Below are positions 24,040-34,259 of a DNA stretch of 64,000 bases, piece after piece. The translations under genes and the position numbers were made by a program. The stretch's first letter is position 1; every line of letters starts with the position of its first letter. The notes beneath the pieces were generated by a model, which saw only the letters and a program-made list of their open reading frames with translations, searched no databases and was not told the origin of the DNA. The DNA is from Triticum aestivum (Eukaryota > Streptophyta > Magnoliopsida > Poales > Poaceae): NCBI RefSeq assembly GCF_018294505.1, contig NC_057809.1, positions 508,053,914-508,117,913 of the forward strand, given 5' to 3'.

Positions 24040-25959
24040 CACCACAGCGCAAGCGGAAACAGACATCAGGGATAATGCTTGACAGATTAACAAAATCTAA
24101 AGGAGGAAGAATGGAGATCCATTTTGAGGCAGGTTTAAAAAGGCCACGTGATGCTACAGAGTCAGCCAAGTTAGTATCAGAGGCAGCCGTTGCCGTTAGG
24201 TGTCATGCACGTATCCTCCCAACGTGGATCCAGTATAGGAATGAGAAAGACAATACCCAATTTAACACCTTCCTTGACCATTTATCCGTAAGTAATGTTA
24301 TTCATCGCAATTAGTAATATTGTCTTACTCTGTCCCATACTTTCTAGCTTCCTCCTAATAAGACTCACATTCTTTTTTCAACAGATGAGGTTCAAGTTGG
24401 ATCTGAAAGATGATGCAACTGAACAAGCATGCACTCATGTTTTTCAGTCTGCTCTGCGACAGTATCGGTACCACCTTAGAAAATCTCACTTTGAAGGAAA
24501 GGCTAACAATGAAATCGCCCAAACATCTCCAATGGAATACATTACAGATGAAGACTGGACAGCCCTTGTTAAACACTGGTCTGATCCAAAGTATCAGGTA
24601 GGCTATATGTATTTGATCAGACCACATATTGAACTTGTATTTATGTATGTGCCTTATAAGTGTATCTTCTTCTAGGCTAACTATTTGAAGAACAAGACCA
24701 ACCGTTCTAAAGTGAAATTCCAACAGACAACAGGATCTCGTAGCTATATTGCACACTGTGAGGCTCTTGTAAATAGCTTCTACTTCCTTCTTTTTTCTGT
24801 GGCATATTATCATATCTATATTGACTTGTTCCGAATACAGAGGAAAGCATGTGCGGACCAAAAAGAACCTGAACCGAATGCAGTGCAAATCTTCAAGGAT
24901 TGCCACACCAGCAAGATGAAGGGCATGAGCAGAACAGTTCAAGCCGCTATTGTAAGTCCTTACTCCTCCTGCCTTTGAACTGATTGGTACTGTGATGCGT
25001 TCATTTAACTACTTGGTTTGCAGCCAATGTCAGTTACTCTGTTCACTTTTATACACAGTTGAGATGAAGGATATTCTTTTGGTCTTGATCTGTAATCTAG
25101 TTGTTATGTTCACATGCGCACACAATGATAAAATAGCATGTTTGTTTTATATCTATTTGCCCATGATATGAATGATGTCATATTATGTTCATCCTACTTT
25201 AAACCATGTCTCTTTATCCTTAGATGTCAACGAATGTGAGGAAATAGACAATACAGTAGGCATGCTACATGGACATATGTTCTGAAAGTGATTTTATTAT
25301 GTACATTGGCACTACAATACATGCTAATGTGTTACAGTATTTCACCAAAATAAGTTATGTATAAACGTGTAACCTACTTTGTTTTTTTTGTCTCATTAGT
25401 AACTTATCTGGTACACTAATCTACAAGTTCAAACTTTTAGGAAGTTATGGAACAAATGATTGAACAGCCACAACCACCTGAAGGTGACAAGGCTACCACA
25501 GGCACAATGTCACCTCTTGCTACAGTGCGTCGGTATCTCTCAACTAACAGTGCAAAAAGCACCTTCCTGTGTAATTCTGGGTTGGTTGTCAAGGTAACCT
25601 CGCCCAAATCGCCTACTAAACAAAATCTTCCTGCTAGACAGAGTGATATATCTGTGCTCCAGACACAAGTCCAATCCCTAATGGACGTCGTTTTGGAAAC
25701 AAGAATAGTGGTTGACAAATGTCGTCAAGATATGAATGGTTTTGAAACCAGACTATCATACATTCACTTCATTGTTCAAGAGCAATGGCGGAAAAAAGGT
25801 GAGATCTTGCTGCTCCATCAGATTCTACAGCCTGAAACATTAGCACTCAGGTCAAATGATTTGTGCTTCTATACATCTGATGGTGTTTTTATCTGCAAGG
25901 ACTGTAAACTTTATGCCAACAGGCCTTTTGTTGTATGGTTGGAATTTATTTTGTTGTGA
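24040..25959 (+). CDS. TnpA-like CACTA protein (Transposase_24, Ptta/En/Spm family), 3' five exons
   Basis: Five exons join in frame with GT-AG borders: 24040-24287, 24385-24597, 24676-24768, 24841-24951 and 25441-25959. Together they give about 393 residues without a stop before TGA at 25957. The first starts with a basic run (PQRKRKQ). The following exons carry GGRMEIHFEAGLKRP, LKDDATEQACTHVF, DEDWTALVKHW, the NRSKVKFQQTTGSRSYI block and the FKDCHTSKMKGM block. This is the pattern I know from the plant Ptta/En/Spm transposase family. The last exon ends in a coiled-coil-like stretch (VLQTQVQSLMDVVLETRI). Such proteins bind subterminal repeats of CACTA elements and assist TnpD. The true start must lie upstream, among the duplicated modules. 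A possible alternative donor at about 25800 could extend the gene. Confidence 0.78.
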
Positions 25960-26880
25960 TACAACATTTCTGATGCTGCCAAAGGCTGCAGTAATTACGA
26001 TGCTATTTTTGTATAGTGTAGGTTTATCTTAGTAATGTATTCGGCCGAAAGCTTCGTAGGAGCCCAACATGCCAACATTCGTCGGGCCCATTCCAATTGG
26101 GCTAAAAGCGATTATGGGCCGAAATTTGCATGTAGCCCACTAAAAATATCTGGGCCTAAATCAGCATAAGCTTTCATATTTTTCTGGTAGGCATGTGCCC
26201 ATAGTGGGCCTTTAACAGGCCTAAACATAATTTGGGCCCTCACTAACAATAGGCCATTTACAGGTGTAAATATCTCGAGCCCATAAAAAACATGGGCCTT
26301 TAATAGACCGAAAGTGAGATTGGGCCCTGATTGTGCCAAATAACCCACTGGTTTTAGCAGGCCGAAATGGTGGCCCATTTACGATGTCGATCTTTCATAG
26401 GCCGAAATTCGGATAGGCCGTAAATGCGCCGACCTAATACACGGGCCTTTAACAGGCCGGAAGTTCGGTCGGGCTAGATTATCGTCATTTTTTATGGGTC
26501 GTTAATGGGTCCGATGTGACGTTGGGCCACATATGGCCCATGGATTTCGTCCGACTTAACAGGTCGAAAATCACAACAGGTCGAAAGTGGCCCAAATCTA
26601 TAGTGGGCCTCTAACAGGCCGAATGTCAGACATGCCCGAATATGACCCAAATCCTTCACAGTCGTTTATGGGTCGAAAGTTTCAATGGCCTGTAAATAGG
26701 CCCAAATGAAGTAGGACCTTTAACAGGCCGGAAATACACCGGGCCGTAATTCGGTCCATATACTTAGCGGACTGTTAACGGGCCAGAAGTGACCATGGGC
26801 CGCGATGATGACAAGTTTAGGACAGGCCATTGATGGGCCGATCTGACACTAGCCGTACGGGCCTTAACTGAGAATGTTGG

Positions 26881-27100
26881 GCCTTTAGCTGGGCCGACCC
26901 ATTATGGTCTACAAAATCTTGTGCACCTTCAACTGGGCTGGCCCATTGTGGTCCGCTAAATACTGTGGGCCTTTAGCTGGGCCGGCCCATTATGGTCTGC
27001 AAAATCTTGTGAGCCTTTAGCTGGGCCGGCCCATTATGGTCCGCTAAATCTTTTGGGCCTTTAGTTGGGCCGGCCCATTTAAACTTTATGGGCCACTTTT
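26881..27100 (+). repeat. 44 bp tandem repeat, five copies
   Basis: Copies start at about 26881, 26925, 26969, 27013 and 27057. The core is GCCTTTAGCTGGGCCGGCCC, containing the perfect palindrome GGGCCGGCCC, then ATTATGGTC and a variable AAATCTT part. Confidence 0.88.
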
Positions 27101-27512
27101 TGGCCCGTCCACGTGTCAACATATCATAGGCCCATCTCAACCGTTGGATGAGTGACACATGTGCCAACGCGAAGCTGACGCGTGGTTCTGTCGGCCAATG
27201 AGAATTTTACATGTGGAAAATCGGCATAGGTCGTGGCTGCTAGCGGGTTATCGGATCCAAAACCGGACCTGATAGCTTAACGACGTCCCATTACGGTGGA
27301 TGCCACGTGTCGGTCACCCTTGACCAAAGCACTTCTATGACGCACGATTTATCGTCATAGAAGTGGACACTTCTATGATGATAATTTTGGTAATGTCATG
27401 GAAAACTTCTACGACAGCACATGTATGACTATCTTCATTCCGTCATAAATTTGTCATAGATGTACATGCATGACAGAAAGCGTGACCTACTGTGACAAAC
27501 ACGTATCATCAT

Positions 27513-27533
27513 GGAAGTGTATTTTTTCTAGTG
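27513..27533 (+). repeat. right terminal inverted repeat of CACTA1
   Basis: On the minus strand it starts CACTAGAAAAAATACACTTC. The CACTA start defines the superfamily. The next three bases (GAT, 27534-27536) should be the target duplication, but the left partner is outside the window. Confidence 0.8.
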
Positions 27534-28343
27534 GATATTCTTGCTTGCAGAGATAGAGATGATCTTGAGAAATTATTATGCAAGTATAAAGAAATATCTC
27601 TGAATGCTAGAATGAAATGTGATCCTAAGTTTGCCACTTCACCTATCTTTATTGATGATAAGGATTATGAATTCTCTGTCGACCCAGAGTTAATTACTTT
27701 GGTTGAATCTGATCCTTTCTATGGTTATGAAACTGAAACTGTTGTGTCACATCTTACTAAGTTGAACGACATAGCCACCCTTTTTACTAATGATGAGAAA
27801 ACTCGTTATTACTGTATTCTCAAACTATTTCCGTTCTCATTAAAGGGTGATGCTAAATCTTGGTACAATACTCTTGCTCCTGGCTGTGTGCGTAGTCCCC
27901 AAGATATGATTTATTACTTCTCTGAAAAATATTTCCCCGCTCATAAGAAAGAAGCTGCCTTGCAGGAAATATTTAACTTTGTGCAAATTAAAGAAGAGAG
28001 TCTCCCACAAGCTTGGGGGAGGCTTTGCCAATTACTTAATGCTTTGCCTGATCATCCTCTTAATAAAAATGAAATACTTGATATCTTTTATACTGGACTA
28101 ACCGATGCTTCTAGGGACTTCCTAGATAGTTGTGCTGGTTGTGTTTTCAGGGAACAAACTATTGGGCAAGCTGAGGAATTATTGAATAACATATTGAAAT
28201 TATGATGATTGGACTCTTCCTGAACCACCGCCTAAACCCACTCCGAAGAAGGGGGGTATATTATATCTCAGTCCTGAAGATATGCAAGAGGCAAAGAAAT
28301 CTATGAAGGAAAAAGGTATTAAAGCTGAAGATGTTAAAAATTT
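27534..28343 (+). pseudogene. C gag, first part
   Basis: The frame from 27534 to 28204 encodes a gag domain with CILKLFPFSLKGDAKSWYNT, YYFSEKYFPAHKK and LPQAWGRLCQLL, related to Athila gag. A one-base frame change near 28200 shifts the continuing code (WTLPEPPPKPTPKK, then LSPEDMQEAKKSMKEKG), which runs to the foldback insertion. CACTA1 removed the start to a position outside the window. Confidence 0.8.
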
Positions 28344-29267
28344 GGGCCATTTGCATTTTTGTCCCTAACTTGAACCACCTAATCAGATATACCCCTAATT
28401 TGAAAGCCTGCTCAAATTTGCCCCTCCGCCGTTAGGTACCCTTATAGAAATGCCCTTCTGCACCATTACCGTCCGGTCAAACAGGTTTGACCGTTCTGAA
28501 AAAATAGCAAAAAAATCTAAAATTTTGTGAGATCAAAGATACTCATGTGCCCAAGGTGTGCGCAAATTTTCGTGCTATTTGGACATTCCAGGAGCTCGTG
28601 GCGAGGAAAAACAGTTAATTTGCACGCTTGTGAACAATAAATTTGAAATAAAATAGCAAGAAAATTTTAAAAAATATGAAATTTTTTGGCATCAAAGTGG
28701 CTTGGGTGCACAAGGTGCTTGCAAGTTTTTGTGATCAAATGACATGCGAGGAGCTCTAGCAAGAAAAAACAAAATAGTTATTTTTTCCCAAGTTTTTTCC
28801 CGAGCCAAATTTTGTTTTTTCTCCACAAGCCCCTCCAATGTCCAAACACAACAAAAAATTGCACATAGCTTGCAGACCCGAGACTCTTTGATGCCAAAAA
28901 ATTTCATATTTTTTGGAATTTTCTTGCTATTTTTTTGAATTTATTGTTCACAAGCGTACATATTTATTGTTTTTCGTCTGATGCGAGCTCCTAGAATGTA
29001 CAAACAGCACGAAACTTTGCACGCACCTTGCGTACCTGAGTATCTTTGATCCCACAAATTTTCAGATTGTTTAGAATTTTTTTCCTATTTTTTCAGGACA
29101 GTGAAAGCCCTTTGACCGACTTTGACATGCTTTGACCGGACGGTAATGGCACAGAAGGGTATTTCTGTAAGTGCACCTAACAGCGGAGGGGCAAATTTGA
29201 GAAGGCTTTGAAATTAGGGGTAAATCTGAGAGTGGGCGCAAATTAGGGGCATAGATGTAAATGTCCC
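28344..29267. mobile_element. foldback (long-TIR) element, 924 bp
   Basis: Left GGGCCATTTGCATTTTTGTC and right (reverse strand) GGGACATTTACATCTATGCC begin inverted arms that extend roughly 440 bp each, with a short centre near 28790-28810. The element lies within C gag code. Flanks TAAAAATTT (left) and TAAAATTT (right) fit an 8-9 bp target duplication with one A lost, which points to a Mutator-type origin. Each arm holds two related direct units starting near 28501 and 28650. No coding capacity is seen. Confidence 0.82.
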
Positions 29268-30801
29268 TAAAATTTACCTCCTATTGAAGAAATACATGGG
29301 CTTAATACACCACCGCTACCTAAGGTGGTAGAGGTAAATTCTCTAATGAAATTCAATGATAATGAAAATCCCCACAATATGAATCCTAGCCAATGCCTTC
29401 AATGCAAATGTTATGAAACAATTGAAATACAATTCTGATATGATCGCTCGCTTGAGTGACTTGTTATTTAGAATATCAAATGATGTTAGAGGTGTTGGAA
29501 AGCATGCTTCTATGGTTGAAACTCAGTTAGAACAAGTTGCTAAATCTCAAAGAGAATTGCTTGATGAAATGAATAATAATATGCATGACTTTGTTGTTAG
29601 AGTTGCAACTAGAGGAGGTAAAATGACTCAGGAACCACTCTATCCTGAGGGACACCCAAAAAGAATTGAACAGGATTCACAAAGAGCTAACACTAGTGCA
29701 CCTAGTTCTTCTAAAAAGAAAAGGAAGAAGAAAAATGATAGGACTTCACATGCTCCTAGGAAACCTAAAATAGAGAAACCTCCTGATAATGAAGTTTCTA
29801 TCTCAGATGCTGAAACTCAATCTGGTAATGAACATTCACCTAGTGATAATGAAAAAGATAATGTTGATGTTCATGAAGACTCTCAACCAAATAATAAAGA
29901 ACCACACAATGATGTTGAGATAGAACCACCTGTTCATCTTGATAACCCACAACCTAAGAATAAAAGGTATGATAAAAGGGACTTCATTGCTGGAAAACAC
30001 GGTAAAGAAAGAGAACCATGGGTTCAAAAACCTATGCCTTTTCCGACTAAGTCAACTAAAAAGAATGATGAAGAAGAATTTGAACGCTTTGCTGAAATTC
30101 TGAGGCCAGTCTTTTTGCGTACTTGCTTGACTGATATCTTGAAAATGCCTCCCTATGCAAAGTATATGAAAGACATCATCACAAATAAGAGGAAAATACC
30201 GGAAGCTAAAATCTCCACCATGCTTGCTAATTATACTTTTAAGGATGGAGTACCTAAAAAACTTGGAGATCCGGCAATACCAACTATACATTGCTCTATC
30301 AAAAAGAATTATGTGAAAACTGCTTCGTGTGATTTAGGAGCCGGTGTTAGTGTTATGCCTTCCTCTTTATATAAAAGACTTGATTTGAATAAACTCACAC
30401 CTACTGAAATATCTTTGCAAATGGCTAACAAATCAACTGCCATAACTATCTGTATTTGTGAGGATGTTCCCGTTGTTGTTGCTAATGTTACTATTTTGAC
30501 TGAGTTTGTTATACTTGAGATGCCCGAGGACGACCACATGTCGATTATCCTTGGTAGACCCTTCTTGAATACTGCAGGGGCTGTTATTGATTGCAATAAA
30601 AACAAGGTCACTTTTCATATTAATGGTAATGAGCATACGGTGCACTTTCCGAAGAAACAATTCCAAGTGAATGGTATTAATGTTATTGAAAAATCTCCGA
30701 CAATCACTGTTGGAAGTTTTCAAGTACCTCTACCTACTGTCAAAAATAAATATGAAATGCTTATTGTTGGGGACATTCATATCCCCATTGAGGTAACTTA
30801 G
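29268..30801 (+). pseudogene. C gag linker and protease
   Basis: Code resumes after the foldback with LPPIEEIHGLNTPPLPKV. From 29413 a 462-codon open frame follows. It has a lysine- and serine-rich, then acidic linker (TSAPSSSKKKRKKK; DNEKDNVDVHEDS) and a protease core ASCDLGAGVSVMPSSLY with MSIILGRPFLNTAGAVID. The stop is at 30799-30801. The protease has the DLGA active site seen in A. The element's own frame is open here although the upstream part is broken. Confidence 0.82.
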
Positions 30802-30881
30802 TGATCTACGAAAGTTCTTCGATTTCATGATAATAGAAAGTGGTTGTTAATAAGACCTTATCAACCTTATTAATGGATCAT
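30802..30881 (+). other. C sequence after protease up to the B junction
   Basis: Eighty bases of AT-rich C sequence follow the protease stop. At about 30882 the sequence becomes B LTR. No target duplication marks the join, so a deletion fused the two elements. Confidence 0.55.
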
Positions 30882-31744
30882 TTTCTGTCACTGGGATCAA
30901 GCACCGTAAGATCGAACCCACTACAAAGCACCTCTTCCCATTTCAAGATAAATAGATCAAATTGGCCAAACAAAACCCAAATATCAGAGAAGAAATATGA
31001 GGCTATAAGCAATCATGCATAAAAGAGATCAAACAAACTCAAATACTTTCATGGATATAAAAAGAGATAGATCTGATCATAAACTCAAAGTTCATCGGAT
31101 CTCAACAAACACACCGCAAAAGAGTTACGTCATATGGATCTCCAAGAGACCATTTTATTGATAATCAAGAGAGAGAGATGAAGCCGTCTAGCTACTAACT
31201 ACAGACCTGGAGGTCTACAATGAACTACTCACGCATCATGGGAGAGGCACCAATGGAGGTGGTGAACCCCATCCGAGATGGTGTCTAGATTGGATCTGGT
31301 GGTTCTGGACTCTGCGGCGGCTGGATGAATATTTCATCAAATCCCCTAGGGTTTTTGGAATATTGGGGTATTTATAGAGCAAAGGGGCAGTTCGGGGGGC
31401 ACCCGAGGTGGGCACAACACACCAGGGCACGCCTGGGCCTCCTGGCATGCCCTGGTGGGTTGTGCTCCCCTCGGGGCACCCGCCAGGCACAGCCAGGGCC
31501 CATTATGTTCCTTCCGGTCCATAAAAATCTCCATAAAGTTTCGTTGCATTTGGACTCCATTTGGTATTGATTTTCTGTGATGTAAAAAACATCGAAAAAA
31601 CAGCAACTGGCACTTAGCACTATGTCAATAGGTTAGTACCAAAAAATGATATAAAATGACTATAAAATGATTATAAAACATCCAAGATTGATAATATAAC
31701 AACATGGAACAATCAAAAATTATAGATACGTTGGAGACATATCA
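30882..31744 (-). repeat. 3' LTR of B, truncated
   Basis: It matches 56980-57839 of the 5' LTR, starting near CACTGGGATCAAGCACCG. On the minus strand it begins TGATATGTCTCCAACGTATC at 31744. About 720 bp of its far part are missing. A TATA motif (minus strand TATAAATA) lies at 31369-31376. The minus-strand AAGCTTGGGGATGC just before it is the polypurine tract. Confidence 0.85.
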
Positions 31745-33225
31745 GCATCCCCAAGCTTAACTCCTACTCGTCCTCGAGTAGGGAAGTGATAAAAACATAA
31801 TTTTTGATGTGGAATGCTGCCTAACATGTCATATCATATTCTTTTCTTTATAGCATGGACGTTTGGACTTTTATATTGTTCAAATCAATAGTCTAGTTTT
31901 GACATGATAATTTAAATACTCAAGTATATCAACAAGCAACCATGTCTTTCAAAATATCAACTCTAAAATAAGTTATCCCTAACCCATCATGCTCAACCAT
32001 TGACCCAATCATGAAACACACTCGCATATTAGCTACACACAATACTCAAGTACGATCATATTGCCTCCTAGTTGGTGCTTTTCTAAGAGAATATGGAGAC
32101 TCAAATTTAAAAATAAAGATTTCATAAAGTAAAAGAAAGGCCCTTCGCAGAGGGAAGTAGGGATTTGTAGAGGTGCCAGAGCTCAAAGCGAATAACTTAG
32201 AGATAAAAACATTTTGGGAGGTGTATCCATCCCACCAATGAAAATGACTTAGAGTTCCCAATAATTTCCATGCTTAGATATATCATAGGCAGTTCCCCAA
32301 CATAAAATAAAGTTTATTCCTTTTCCCACCATACATTCACTTTCAATGGCTAGCCGTATCCACGGTTGCCCTCCATACCAACACTTCCAAGGAACTTATT
32401 ATTTGACAACATAAAGTAAATTCATTTTTTCATTTCAGGACTAGGCATCCCTAATAACTTTGCCTTACTCTTGTGCAATGACAAGTGACTAAACACACAT
32501 CGTGAGAATAACACATCTAGCATGGAAAATTTAGCCACCCCTCACCGCTCCGCGAGCGAAACGAACACACAAAAGAGAAGTTTATTTTGAAAATTAGAGA
32601 TGGCACATGCAAATTTGCTTAGAACGACAAAAGAATACCGCATATAGGTAGATATACTGGACTCATGTGGCAAAACTGGTTTAAAGGTTTTTGGATGCAC
32701 AAGTAGAGATCATACTTAGTGCAAAATGAAGGCTACCAAAAGATTGAGAAGCGACCAACCAAGAAACGGATAATCTCATAAGTGAGAATTAAGCATAATT
32801 AACACCTAATAATGCACCATAAGTAGGATATAATTTCATTGCATGACTATTGACTTTCGTGCTTGCATAGGGAATCACAAACCTTAACACCAATATTCTT
32901 ACTAAAGCATAATTACTCATCAAGATGACTCACATATCACATCATCATATCTCAAAACTATTACTAAGAATAAAGTTTATTTTGTCCAATGATCTTCATG
33001 AAAGTTTTTATTATATCCTTCTTTGATATCCATCACTTTGGGACTAATTTTCATGTGTTGGTTTTCATAAGCTCAAACAAATATAAGTGAAGATCATGAG
33101 CATAATATTTATTTCTCTCAAACTAATTTAAGTGAAGCATGAGAGAATTTCTTAAAAAATTTACTAACTCTCAAATAAATCTAAGTGAAGCAAGAGAGCA
33201 TTTCTTCAAAAATACTAAAGCACAC
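31745..33225 (-). other. B non-coding 3' region, left part
   Basis: No gene is present. The sequence is the reversed counterpart of the A 3' region, including TAAGTGAAGCATGAGAG repeats near 33100-33200. It continues at 42323 beyond T2. Confidence 0.65.
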
Positions 33226-33706
33226 TGTCGGTGTCAAAACCGGTGTATCTCGGGTAGGGGGTCCCGAACTGTGCGTCTAGGCCGGATGGTAACATGACGC
33301 AGGGGACACAAAGTTTTACCCAGGTTCGGACCCTCTCGATGGAGGTAAAACCCTACGTCCTGCTTGATTAATATTGATGGTATGGGTATTACAAGAGTTG
33401 ATCTACCACGAGATCAGAGAGGCTAAACCCTAGAAGCTAGCCTATGGTATGATTGTTGATGTGTATGTTGTCCTACGGACTAAAACCCTCTGGTTTATAT
33501 AGACACCAGATAGGGTTAGGGTTACATAGAGTCGGTTACAATGGTAGGACATCTGAATATCCGTATCGCCAAGCTTTCCTTCCATGCCAAGGAAAGTCCC
33601 TTCCAGACACAGGACGAAGTCTTCAATCTTGTATCTTCATAGTCCTGGAGTCCGGCTGAAGGTATAGTTCGGCCATCCGGACACCCCCTAATCCAGGACT
33701 CCCTCA
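33226..33706 (-). repeat. 3' LTR of T2
   Basis: On the plus strand it starts TGTCGGTGTCAAAACCGG and ends CCAGGACTCCCTCA. A minus-strand TATA motif lies at 33494-33503. The internal side reads, on the minus strand, a purine-rich tract ending GGGGCTAC. Confidence 0.95.
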
Positions 33707-34259
33707 GTAGCCCCTGAACCAGGCTTCAATGACGATGAGTCCGGCACGCAAATTGTCTTCGGCATTGCAAGGCGGGTTCCTCCTCAAAGTACTTCATAGA
33801 AGATTTTGAACACAAAGGTAGTGTCCGCCTCTGCAAAATAAGTTTTTCCACATATTGCCATAAAGAGAATAATATTTACACAAATCAAATCTACTGACGT
33901 ATTTCGTAGTGTGACATCGCACCACGGCCAAGCTTTTATTCGAACCGTTTTACTGTCCCATCTCAGCGCGTTATGCGAGGCGGTTTCCTTGGCACATCTT
34001 GTTAAAGAAGAGATCGTGTCCCCTTATTTCGGGATTCTCATCAATACGGGTGTGGTTAACCCAACCGCGCCTTTGATTATGGCGCTTGGGAGATAAGCGA
34101 GTTTTACCAGGATGGTTGGGACATGTAGTTGTGTCCACCCATATAAGGGGATAAGGATCCACCTTTTCACCTACCCTTCTTCCTCCTTCACCTACCCATT
34201 CTCATGCACTCGAGCTCCAGCGCCCAAGTCCGCACTCCTGACCTCAACCTTCTCCAGCC
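33707..34259 (+). other. T2 5' leader of the antisense gene
   Basis: No frame of note. The first 70 bases are nearly identical to T1 102-175. The remainder holds the TATA candidate and the short leader of the antisense gene. Confidence 0.5.
34141..34147 (+). promoter_or_regulatory. candidate TATA box of the T2 antisense gene
   Basis: TATAAGG lies 113 bp before the start codon at 34260. T1 has a TATA-like motif about 90 bp before its start, which supports a dedicated promoter outside the LTR. Confidence 0.4.

Larger units (their letters stand above)
9874..27533 (+). mobile_element. CACTA (En/Spm) element CACTA1, left end outside window
   Basis: The right end is TIR-like: on the minus strand it starts CACTAGAAAAAATACACTTC at 27533. 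Before the end lies about 1.5 kb of subterminal repeats rich in GGGCC. The element carries a TnpA-like gene on the plus strand (exons to 25959). Element A is nested at 9994-18272, and T1 probably is too, so the 5' end of CACTA1 and any TnpD gene would lie left of the window. The right flank is element C, whose reading frame resumes directly at 27534, which shows that CACTA1 inserted into C. Confidence 0.8.
25960..27533 (+). repeat. CACTA1 3' subterminal region
   Basis: From about 26040 the sequence is dense in GGGCC, GGCCC, GGCCGAAA and CTTTAACAGGCC motifs in both orientations, the usual repeat-rich subterminal zone of CACTA elements where TnpA-like proteins bind. Closer to the end, CTTCTATGACG-type motifs alternate in direct and inverted orientation. 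Confidence 0.8.
27534..30881 (+). mobile_element. Athila-like element C, gag-protease part, both ends lost
   Basis: Gag code begins at the CACTA1 end and protease ends at 30801. The 5' LTR would lie left of CACTA1 and so outside the window. The right end is cut at about 30881, where B LTR sequence begins without a target duplication. A foldback element interrupts it at 28344-29267. Its gag and protease differ clearly from those of A and B, so it is a separate family. No polymerase is seen. Confidence 0.75.

Noticed and set aside
26881..27100. Regular repeats as a possible CRISPR array
   Set aside because: The copies are contiguous tandem units without unique spacers, in a CACTA subterminal region of a plant genome.
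31236..31620. Proline- and cysteine-rich frames in the B LTR (also 57338-57721)
   Set aside because: They lie within LTR sequence near the TATA box and change between the two LTR copies.
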